12,032 nt of DNA from Clostridiales bacterium (GTDB taxonomy: Bacteria > Bacillota > Clostridia > Lachnospirales > Lachnospiraceae), in the NCBI GenBank assembly GCA_020859965.1, contig JAJBVF010000079.1, forward strand, positions 1-12,032, given 5' to 3'. The position numbers and the translations under genes are program-made. Under the pieces are notes generated by a model that ran no database searches, had not been told where the DNA came from, and worked only from the letters and a program-made list of their open reading frames with translations. Shown one piece after another: positions 1 through 5,617 of this stretch (the stretch's first letter is position 1; every line of letters begins with the position of its first letter).

Positions 1-29
1 ATTCTATACTGTTTTCACAAATGTGTCAA
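1..29 (-). promoter_or_regulatory. Consensus sigma-A promoter reading out of the left edge
   Basis: On the minus strand TTGACA (24-29) is followed after exactly 17 bp by TAGAAT (1-6). That is a perfect -35 and a five-of-six -10 at ideal spacing. It points left and would transcribe a gene outside the window. Its position about 95 bp beyond the L,D-transpeptidase stop suggests that the next gene is a separate transcription unit. The transcription start and gene are not visible. Confidence 0.7.
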
Positions 30-43
30 GAGTTTGTTTCCAT

Positions 44-71
44 TTTGCCGGTCTTTGCCGACTTTTTGCCG
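44..71. repeat. Three phased TTTGCCG direct repeats upstream of the edge promoter
   Basis: TTTGCCG occurs at 44-50, 54-60 and 65-71 (CGGCAAA on the minus strand), at intervals of 10 and 11 bp, so all three lie on one face of the helix. The nearest copy ends about 14 bp upstream of the -35 of the left-edge promoter. This is the usual position of an activator site. The binding protein is unknown; chance or a short replication slippage are alternatives. Confidence 0.4.
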
Positions 72-124
72 GTAAACATATTGAATCCATTCCATTTTTT
101 CTGCGGAAGATCTCCGTTTTTTCG

Positions 125-1573
125 TCATTCCGTCTTATACAGAAAAATCGGAGTACGCTCTTCCATCTCATTGTAAATGGTCTCCGCAACACTATAGGGC
201 AGATTCACACAGCCATGGGAGCCATTTGTCTTATATATCGAACCGCCAAAAGAGGAGCGCCAGGTCGCATCATGCAATCCCTGCCCGTCATGAAACGGCA
301 TCCAGTAAGTAACCGGTGTACTCCATGCGCTGGAACCGCTGCCGCCGCTTAAGGTAACATTCGTCTGCTTGTAGGGAATCATAAATACTCCTGTGGCTGT
401 TTCTCTGTCATCCGTAGGCTTTCCGCTGACAATATCACTTTCAATGATCAGTTCTCCATCTTTGTAATACCAGAGATGCTGTCCGGTGAGATCCACTTCC
501 ACATAAGTGCCGCAGATATCGTCAGCACCGTCCCGTTCTCTCCCCTTGGTCGAATAAACAGGCTCACGGGAAGTCTCCGTATTCGCTGCTATGTCAGCAA
601 GAAGCTGCTCCACCTCACCGCTCTGATCGATCTGATAACCGTAATCGCTGCTCTCATACTCGATCGTGTCTCCATTGCTTGTCGTAAACGTACGTGGCAG
701 ATACAGAGTATTATAAGTCGCAGCCAGATTGTAGACGATATCTTCTACCTGCTGTTCGTCGATCGTGGCGGTATCTCCGTCTATCACAAGCCAATTCTGA
801 ATCGTCGACCAGTCCAGAACAATCGCGTCCTCTTCATCATCTCCGAACGTAAGGGTGATCACTGCTTTGCAGTAGGAGTTATAAATATTCATCAATGAAG
901 TCAGTTCTGTATCTTCCTGTGTGACGGCAGGTATATAATAGAAAGAATCCGGAAGTGCAAGTACCTGATCCTCCTGTGGCCGATCCTCTGCTACCAGATT
1001 ATCCACCAGATCCTTTACCATAACCTGAAGATCTGCATCGTCAAATTCAGTACCATAGCTTTCCGGTTCAATATAATATTCGGTCCCGTCATATTCCAGA
1101 GAAGCATCGGCGCTGGCAACACGCGCCTGGGCAAAATTAGCAGAAGTAACTGCCTCTGTAAACACATTCTCATCATAATCAAAGGACACTTGTACTTCAA
1201 AGGTATTGCCCTCTGTCAGGCTGAAAATCAGGCTGAGATTCTGCTCGCGCATGCAATCCTGAATATCTGCAAGCAGGTTTGCCTCATCTATGGTATAGCC
1301 CATCTCTTCCAGAGTCAATGTGAGCGCCGTCTCATCTCCTTCGGTAATCGTCAGGGTCGGTGCACTGTAATCTTCCTTCAGCATTTGAAATACTTCCCGA
1401 CAACTCATCCCCGATACGTCATAACCATTCAGTGTGGTTTCTTCAAAAAACAGCCCGCTATTCACCTGTCTGTAGAGATAATATCCGACCAGGCAAAGCC
1501 CCGCCAGTATCACACATACGACAACCAGAATCGCAATCTGTAATCCTTTATGTTTTTTCTTCATTCCGTCCAT
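125..1573 (-). CDS. Membrane-anchored L,D-transpeptidase (YkuD domain)
   Basis: Predicted to form or exchange peptidoglycan cross-links outside the membrane using an active-site cysteine. With the ATG at 1573 the protein has 482 residues: a basic N-terminus, one membrane segment at about 11-34, a long acidic extracytoplasmic region (about 45-350) resembling the PG_binding_4 type of linker domain found before clostridial YkuD domains, then a YkuD domain at about 356-480. The catalytic motif is complete: HDATWR with His434, then SHGC with His453 and Cys455. The reading frame stays open to an ATG at 1633, but the only purine-rich ribosome binding site (GAGGGG) lies just before 1573, and the extra 20 residues would precede the membrane anchor. 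ATG 1564 is also possible. It follows the kinase gene by 174 bp and may be co-transcribed or use its own weak promoter. Family assignment is secure; the biological target is inferred. Confidence 0.92.
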   Translation of the reverse strand: MDGMKKKHKGLQIAILVVVCVILAGLCLVGYYLYRQVNSGLFFEETTLNGYDVSGMSCREVFQMLKEDYSAPTLTITEGDETALTLTLEEMGYTIDEANLLADIQDCMREQNLSLIFSLTEGNTFEVQVSFDYDENVFTEAVTSANFAQARVASADASLEYDGTEYYIEPESYGTEFDDADLQVMVKDLVDNLVAEDRPQEDQVLALPDSFYYIPAVTQEDTELTSLMNIYNSYCKAVITLTFGDDEEDAIVLDWSTIQNWLVIDGDTATIDEQQVEDIVYNLAATYNTLYLPRTFTTSNGDTIEYESSDYGYQIDQSGEVEQLLADIAANTETSREPVYSTKGRERDGADDICGTYVEVDLTGQHLWYYKDGELIIESDIVSGKPTDDRETATGVFMIPYKQTNVTLSGGSGSSAWSTPVTYWMPFHDGQGLHDATWRSSFGGSIYKTNGSHGCVNLPYSVAETIYNEMEERTPIFLYKTE

Positions 1574-1620
1574 TACCCCTCTATTCTTTTCACAAAACCG
1601 TTTCACGGAAATTCTTTCCA

Positions 1621-1650
1621 TATATTGCACCATTCCCGGAGTTTAGTCAA
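1621..1650 (-). promoter_or_regulatory. Possible promoter of the L,D-transpeptidase gene
   Basis: Minus-strand TTGACT (1645-1650) is followed after 18 bp by AATATA (1621-1626), a partial match to sigma-A elements. A start here, near 1614, would exclude the upstream ATG at 1633 and fits the chosen start at 1573. The rest of the kinase to transpeptidase gap (1651-1747) is AT-rich with T-runs but has no convincing terminator stem, so read-through from the kinase is equally plausible. Confidence 0.33.
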
Positions 1651-1747
1651 GTAGGGGATTCTTAAAAAAAACGTAAAAAATCTGATCATCTGATTTCAAG
1701 TGCCAAATGTCAGTTTACAGAGCAGAAAAATCAGCCGCATTAAATAT

Positions 1748-3076
1748 TTACCTGACACCAGGCCTTTCAAAAAATACCGTAATCTGCGTTCCGACGCCAA
1801 CCTCGCTTTCCAGTTCAATCCGTGCATGATGCTGCGCTACAATATGCTTCACGATTGCCAGGCCAAGGCCGGTTCCCCCTGTATTTTTAGAACGGCTCTT
1901 ATCCACACAGTAGAAGCGTTCAAATACACGCTCACGGCTGTCCTCCGGTATGCCAATTCCGGTGTCTTTCACACAAAGCAGGATCTGCTCTCCAGTCATT
2001 TTCGTTTCAATAGTCACACTTCCGCCCGGTTTGTTATAGCGGATCGCATTATCACAGAGATTGTAAATCAGTTCCTCCAGCATCCCCTTATCACCACGGA
2101 TCACGCACGGGCAGCCAACGCATTCCATTGTGATATTATTCTTCTGTGCATTCATGCGCAGACTTTCCACGCAGGAAGTTGCGATCGTTTGCAGATCCAC
2201 ATCTGCCGTATCAAGTTCCAGTTTATCTGAATCAAGCTGGGAAAGCCGGATAATATCATTGATCAGGGTCAGAAGCCTCTTCGCGTTGCGATGAATCTCA
2301 TGGGCAAAGCGCTGTGCTTCTTTCCCACCGGCAATCCCTGCCTCGATCAGTTCCGCGTATCCGGATATCGCGGTCAGCGGAGTCTTCAATTCATGTGATA
2401 CATTTGCCGTAAATTCCTGTCGGAGTTTTGCACTTTGAAGTATATCTTCGTGCTGTTTGCGAATTGTCATAACAAAAGGTACCAGTTCTTCGTAAATGCC
2501 ATCCGCACTGGCACTGTCTATATTAGAAGCCATTCGTTCGATAGGATTTACAATGCCCCTTGTGATAGAACGGGATAGAAGCATGCAGATCAGAAACATG
2601 ATCACTCCGACGCCGACTATCCCAGGCAGAGTACCTGTAAATATACTCCAGATACTATCCTCCTCTTTGCTGATGCGCAAAATGGATCCGTCATCCACCT
2701 CTACCGCATAATAATACATTTCACTGCCCAGTGAATCCGAATAGCGGCTGGACCAGCCCTCACCGGTTTTCATCGCTTCCTGTACTTCTTCCCGATCTGC
2801 ATGATTTTCCAGCTTTCCATCCAAATCACTGTCATAAGAAACAGTGCCATCCACATCAATCCATGTCACCCGAAGGCCAGCCACATCTTCCGTGTACTTT
2901 TCTTCCAGTTCTTCCACTTCCGGTGAAAGACTGCTGATCAAAGCAGCATAGGTTCTCATTTCTGAAAGTACCTGATCCTTGTACATATTGCGAAAAATGG
3001 CAACAGCTATGATAAGCGTTGCCACTAATGTTGCAAATACAATAAGAATCAGACATCGGTTGATCTTTTTCTTCAT
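1748..3076 (-). CDS. PhoR-like membrane sensor histidine kinase
   Basis: Sensor kinase expected to autophosphorylate on histidine and pass the phosphate to the regulator encoded just upstream. The 442 residues show a membrane segment at about 8-28, an extracytoplasmic sensing region of about 120 residues (29-150), a second membrane segment at about 151-168, a short HAMP-like linker, the dimerisation and phosphoacceptor helix with SHELKTP at 227-233 (His228), and a complete ATPase domain: N-box with Asn343, G1 DTGIGI at 371-376, and G2 GTGLGL at 401-406. No PAS domain is evident between the second membrane segment and the DHp helix, unlike many PhoR proteins. The start lies 2 bp after the regulator stop, with a GGAGAA ribosome site inside the end of the regulator gene, so the two are surely one operon. 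The stimulus is unknown; PhoR similarity is judged from architecture only. Confidence 0.93.
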   Translation of the reverse strand: MKKKINRCLILIVFATLVATLIIAVAIFRNMYKDQVLSEMRTYAALISSLSPEVEELEEKYTEDVAGLRVTWIDVDGTVSYDSDLDGKLENHADREEVQEAMKTGEGWSSRYSDSLGSEMYYYAVEVDDGSILRISKEEDSIWSIFTGTLPGIVGVGVIMFLICMLLSRSITRGIVNPIERMASNIDSASADGIYEELVPFVMTIRKQHEDILQSAKLRQEFTANVSHELKTPLTAISGYAELIEAGIAGGKEAQRFAHEIHRNAKRLLTLINDIIRLSQLDSDKLELDTADVDLQTIATSCVESLRMNAQKNNITMECVGCPCVIRGDKGMLEELIYNLCDNAIRYNKPGGSVTIETKMTGEQILLCVKDTGIGIPEDSRERVFERFYCVDKSRSKNTGGTGLGLAIVKHIVAQHHARIELESEVGVGTQITVFFERPGVR

Positions 3077-3078
3077 GG

Positions 3079-3759
3079 TTATTCTTCTCCATTCAACATA
3101 TAGCCGACATTACGTACCGTGCGTATCATCCCTCCTGCCGGACCAAGCTTCTGGCGCAATGTTTTGATATGCATGTCAAGTGTTCTGGATTCTCCTTCAA
3201 AATCGGTTCCCCAGACTCGATCCAGAATCATATCCCGTGGTGACACGATACCAGCATTTAAAAGCAGCAATTTCAACAGCTCATACTCCTTGTAGGTCAG
3301 GTCTACCTGCTTGTCATCCACAAATACCGCCCGCTTCTCATCATCCATGAGAATAGGATCCAGACGGATCATTCGTTCTTCATCCATCCCCTGGCTGCGT
3401 CTCATCAATGCTTTCACACGCGAAATCAGTTCCATAACCCCAAATGGTTTCGTGATATAATCATCCGCACCGATATCAAGTCCCTTAACCTTATCCAGTT
3501 CTGTAGTTTTCGCAGTCACAAGAATGATTGGCACTCTGCGTGTCTGCGCGGAAGAGCGCAGCTTTTTGACAATTTCCAGTCCGCCTTCATCCGGAAGCAT
3601 GATATCCAGAAGTACCAGTGACGGCAAATGTTCCCGCATCCTTGCATAAAAAGCTGAGGCGCGATCAAAGCCCTGTACCTCATATCCCGCATTTTTGAGC
3701 GCAAACATTTCAATCTCTCTTATGTTTTCATCGTCTTCCACAATATAAATCAATGCCAC
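3079..3759 (-). CDS. OmpR/PhoB-family response regulator (PhoP-like)
   Basis: Transcription factor switched by phosphorylation. Of 226 residues, 1-120 form a receiver domain with acidic residues Asp9 and Asp10, phosphoacceptor Asp52 (LLDIMLPDEGG), switch Thr82 and conserved Lys104. Residues from about 130 to 226 form a winged-helix DNA-binding domain ending in the typical RTVRNVGYML motif. The start is GTG at 3759, preceded by GGGGAAAGG; no better in-frame start is apparent. The gene is the first of an operon with the kinase (2-bp gap). Upstream, beyond repeat A, are TTTACA repeats at an 11-bp period, the type of site bound by PhoP/PhoB proteins, suggesting autoregulation. Phosphate-responsive function would be inference: no pst or phoU genes are in the window. 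Confidence 0.94.
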   Translation of the reverse strand: MALIYIVEDDENIREIEMFALKNAGYEVQGFDRASAFYARMREHLPSLVLLDIMLPDEGGLEIVKKLRSSAQTRRVPIILVTAKTTELDKVKGLDIGADDYITKPFGVMELISRVKALMRRSQGMDEERMIRLDPILMDDEKRAVFVDDKQVDLTYKEYELLKLLLLNAGIVSPRDMILDRVWGTDFEGESRTLDMHIKTLRQKLGPAGGMIRTVRNVGYMLNGEE

Positions 3760-3797
3760 AGCCTTTCCCCGCTTTCGTATAATCCGCTATGAGTGCT

Positions 3798-3985
3798 ATA
3801 ACTTACAAAAAATTCTTGCCGCTTGCGATAAGTTAGCGACAGAATCGCCAGATTCTGGAGATTATGAGGCGCTGGACATCCAGTGGATGTCCGTTTAGCG
3901 CCGACCGAAGTGGAACGAAGAGCGTTTTTCTTCTCATAATATACTTCGCAAGTCATCGAACAGCTGATTCAGCCGTAAATGATAT
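3798..3985 (+). repeat. Palindromic intergenic repeat, copy A
   Basis: A region of about 188 bp that recurs in opposite orientation near 7644-7820 (copy B). The core is an inverted repeat, 3874-3892 (GGACATCC, AGT, GGATGTCC), enclosed by GGCGCT (3868-3873) pairing with AGCGCC (3897-3902), and then by ATTATGAG (3861-3868) pairing with CTCATAAT (3933-3940). A further hairpin lies at 3840-3857 (CAGAATC, GCCA, GATTCTG). Identity with copy B runs in blocks: the TTACAA...GCTTGCG flank, the core plus GTTTAGC, GCCGACCGAAG, ACTTCG...CAGCTG and GTA-AATGATA at the end. It has no credible gene, and short open frames through it are by-products. It occupies the leader between the putative regulator promoter and the regulator start. 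Likely a mobile palindromic repeat of REP/MITE type, but copy number cannot be seen here. Confidence 0.75.
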
Positions 3986-4049
3986 TTTATGAAACCTCTG
4001 TAAACCATGCAATCTGTCCGATGTAAACTCTTTGTAAATTTCATGTAAA
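3979..4049 (-). promoter_or_regulatory. PhoP-box-like TTTACA direct repeats and candidate promoter
   Basis: Read on the minus strand, TTTACA occurs at 4044-4049, 4033-4038 and 4022-4027 with exact 5-bp gaps (11-bp period), then again at 3999-4004. Bacillus PhoP is known to bind direct repeats of TT(A/C/T)A(C/T)A separated by about 5 bp, and PhoB-family dimers generally bind 11-bp direct repeats. A -10-like TATCAT lies at 3979-3984, only 14 bp after the last repeat. That is too close for a normal -35 pair but compatible with an activator-dependent promoter. Transcription would run left into the regulator gene, with a leader of about 210 bases that includes repeat A. The sites are read directly; the regulator that binds them is inferred. 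Confidence 0.6.
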
Positions 4050-4201
4050 TTCACAGTTCCCGTAAGTTTTTAATTTTCTGTTCTCAATTATCTGTACCAG
4101 ATTTGATTATTTGTTCTCAATCATCATCAAATTATCGTAAACAGCTTCATGTCATTTATCATCGTGTACATCATCGTTACAATAAACGGCAAATTATTCT
4201 G
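4050..4201. other. AT-rich intergenic remainder
   Basis: This is the part of the 442-bp gap between the phosphopantetheinyl transferase stop and the response regulator that lies upstream of the TTTACA repeats. The 10-mer TGTTCTCAAT occurs twice, at 4079-4088 and 4112-4121, 33 bp apart. I see no gene, and no stem followed by a T-run that would serve as a terminator for the transferase gene. Confidence 0.5.
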
Positions 4202-4966
4202 TCATTCGCCATAGCTGTCACACAAACAGATGGCCGCGCAGTATTCTCCAAACTGATATTCTGCAAATTCATATTGGAACGAATTTACCTGTTGTCTCAC
4301 ATTCGCTGTCGTTCCAGCTCTTCTTATAAGAAACTGATTCTGATCTTCTGTTTCCTCACCTTCTTCAAAAGATATTTGAGTTCGTCCGCCATGTCCTTTT
4401 TCAAAAGGTATTTGGGTTCGTCCGGCTTGGTCTTCTTCAATATGAAAGCAAAAAGAATCCAGTGGCAAATACAGGCCCAAACCGGTCGCCTTCAAAAAGC
4501 TTTCTTTCAATGTCCATAGTCGATAAAATCTGTCCTTTTTCTCTGCCTGGCTCTGCGGCCTGGTCAGCCACTCATACTCTTCCGGGCAAAAGAAACGTCT
4601 GGCCAGCTTGTCATTCGGACGTTTTTTGTATTCGATGTCGCATCCAATTTCCGTCTCCGCAAACACTGCCATCGCCATATCTTCTGAATGGGAAAGACTG
4701 AAATGAATTCCGGGATAATCTGGTAAATATGGCTTGCCATGTACTCCTGTACCAGTTCGCACTTCAGCTTCCTTCAGGCCATAAGCACGCAGTCCCTGGT
4801 CGAGCAGTATTCCGGCTGCCAGTGAAAGTTTCTGATCTTTCCACAGCTTTGCACGCTCAATTTTTGCTTGCCGCTCCGCCGACAATTCATGGCAAAGCAT
4901 TTCAAAAGCAGTCGGATCTTCCAGATCACTTGTCTGCATCGTGTAAATCTTTATTCGCTCTAACAT
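4202..4966 (-). CDS. Sfp-type 4'-phosphopantetheinyl transferase
   Basis: Transfers the 4'-phosphopantetheine arm of coenzyme A to a serine of carrier proteins. The 254 residues contain the family motifs in order: GKPYL at 77-81, FSLSHSE at 89-95, the metal-binding GCDIE at 108-112 (Asp110, Glu112), and WTLKES at 151-156 (Trp151, Lys154, Glu155), followed by KATGLGL. Length is close to Sfp-type enzymes (about 220-240) with an insert near the C-terminus: residues 182-193 and 194-205 are a tandem duplication beginning GRTQI. The start ATG has AAGGAAAGG about 8 bp upstream and lies 15 bp after the coiled-coil gene stop, so the two are probably one operon. No NRPS, PKS or fatty-acid gene is in the window, so the carrier protein it serves is unknown. 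Confidence 0.92.
   Translation of the reverse strand: MLERIKIYTMQTSDLEDPTAFEMLCHELSAERQAKIERAKLWKDQKLSLAAGILLDQGLRAYGLKEAEVRTGTGVHGKPYLPDYPGIHFSLSHSEDMAMAVFAETEIGCDIEYKKRPNDKLARRFFCPEEYEWLTRPQSQAEKKDRFYRLWTLKESFLKATGLGLYLPLDSFCFHIEEDQAGRTQIPFEKGHGGRTQISFEEGEETEDQNQFLIRRAGTTANVRQQVNSFQYEFAEYQFGEYCAAICLCDSYGE
4352..4423 (-). repeat. 36-bp tandem duplication inside the phosphopantetheinyl transferase gene
   Basis: Units 4388-4423 and 4352-4387 agree at 28 of 36 bases and encode two 12-residue units starting GRTQIPFEKG and GRTQISFEEG. The duplication is in frame and lies after the catalytic motifs, in a charged segment that is probably a surface loop. The 78% identity means it is not a very recent event. 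Confidence 0.85.
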
Positions 4967-4981
4967 GAAGGATGCCTTTCC

Positions 4982-5506
4982 TTATACCACTTCAGGTACT
5001 GCATGCTTTGTAATCTCAGAAAGCATAGCACTGTGATGTTCGACAGCTATATTTAATAGCCGAACATTCTCTTCCAGTTTTTCCACCTTTTCATCCGACT
5101 TTTTGTAATGTGTGGCAGCCGGAACATAGTTCTCAGCGAGTATACTGATAGCCGTTTTAATTCCATTTTCAATCTCCAGTTCAATTTTCTGCATACGATG
5201 GTTGAGATTATTAATATCGTTCCGCATTCCTTTGCTGCCTTCCTCCAGCTTCCCTACATGCTCTTCAATTTTTCCCACACGCTCCTCAAGCTTCCCTACG
5301 CGCTCATCAAGTTTCTCCACACGCTCGTCAAGCTTCTCTAAATGCTCATCAACTCGCTCTAAATGCTCATCAATCCTTTCAAGATGGATCTCGATTGGCT
5401 TCAGCTTTTCGTCCAGCTTTTCATCTAATTTCTTATCCAGTTTTTCTTCTAATTTATCGTCCAGTACTTGAGCTATCATTGATAAATCCTGTTTTGTCAG
5501 GGACAT
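4982..5506 (-). CDS. Heptad-repeat coiled-coil protein, function unknown
   Basis: I cannot assign a function. The 174 residues are predicted soluble, with no signal peptide or membrane segment. Residues about 16-36 are a lysine/acid tetrad pattern (KLEE, KLDK, KLDE, KLDE). Residues about 39-90 are seven consecutive near-identical heptads of the form EHLEKLD or ERVGKLE, a long uninterrupted coiled coil. The C-terminal part includes LAENYVPAA, a motif I associate with small coiled-coil proteins of clostridial genomes, though this is recollection rather than a search. The start has a strong AGGAGG about 8 bp upstream, and a near-consensus promoter precedes it. It is followed after 15 bp by the phosphopantetheinyl transferase. 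A scaffold or oligomerisation role is inference only. Confidence 0.85.
   Translation of the reverse strand: MSLTKQDLSMIAQVLDDKLEEKLDKKLDEKLDEKLKPIEIHLERIDEHLERVDEHLEKLDERVEKLDERVGKLEERVGKIEEHVGKLEEGSKGMRNDINNLNHRMQKIELEIENGIKTAISILAENYVPAATHYKKSDEKVEKLEENVRLLNIAVEHHSAMLSEITKHAVPEVV
5246..5392 (-). repeat. 21-bp tandem repeat array coding the heptads
   Basis: About seven 21-bp units lie in tandem within the coiled-coil gene. On the plus strand, ACGCTC, ATGCTC or close variants recur every 21 bp, with TCAAGCTTC/TCAAGTTTC between them. Each unit codes one heptad. The near-identity at DNA level suggests growth by replication slippage, so copy number may vary between strains. The outer boundaries are approximate. 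Confidence 0.75.
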
Positions 5507-5535
5507 CCACTGCTCCTCCTCGTTCTTTTGGTGTT

Positions 5536-5570
5536 ACTATACAACATATTATTAATTTTGTCAACATATT
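5536..5570 (-). promoter_or_regulatory. Near-consensus sigma-A promoter of the coiled-coil operon
   Basis: Minus-strand TTGACA (5559-5564), 17-bp spacer, TATAGT (5536-5541), giving a start near 5529, about 23 bases before the ATG at 5506. AATATGTTG occurs twice, at 5562-5570 overlapping the -35 and at 5542-5550 abutting the -10, exactly 20 bp apart. A repressor binding both copies would block the promoter, so these may be operator half-sites. Confidence 0.7.
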
Positions 5571-5617
5571 GTTATTGCAATTACCAACTGTTTTTCATTA
5601 ATGGCATCTCTGTTTTT

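Noticed and set aside
107..123. CGGA-AGATC-TCCG followed by a T-run, a possible plus-strand terminator
   Set aside because: The stem is only four base pairs and no plus-strand gene precedes it. Read on the minus strand, as needed for the transpeptidase gene, it has no T-run.
1574..1633. Longer start for the L,D-transpeptidase at the ATG ending at 1633
   Set aside because: It has no Shine-Dalgarno, would add 20 residues before the membrane anchor, and overlaps a candidate promoter.
3840..3902. CRISPR-like or riboswitch structure in the repeat
   Set aside because: There are nested palindromes but no regularly spaced direct repeats with spacers, and no known riboswitch core could be recognised.
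3750..3956. Minus-strand open frame of 68 codons over repeat A
   Set aside because: It overlaps the start of the response regulator and consists of the repeat element; no ribosome site or protein-like composition supports it.
5108..5601. Plus-strand open frames rich in Ser and Phe opposite the coiled-coil gene
   Set aside because: They are antisense readings of the 21-bp repeats; there is no ribosome site, and the minus-strand gene has strong signals.
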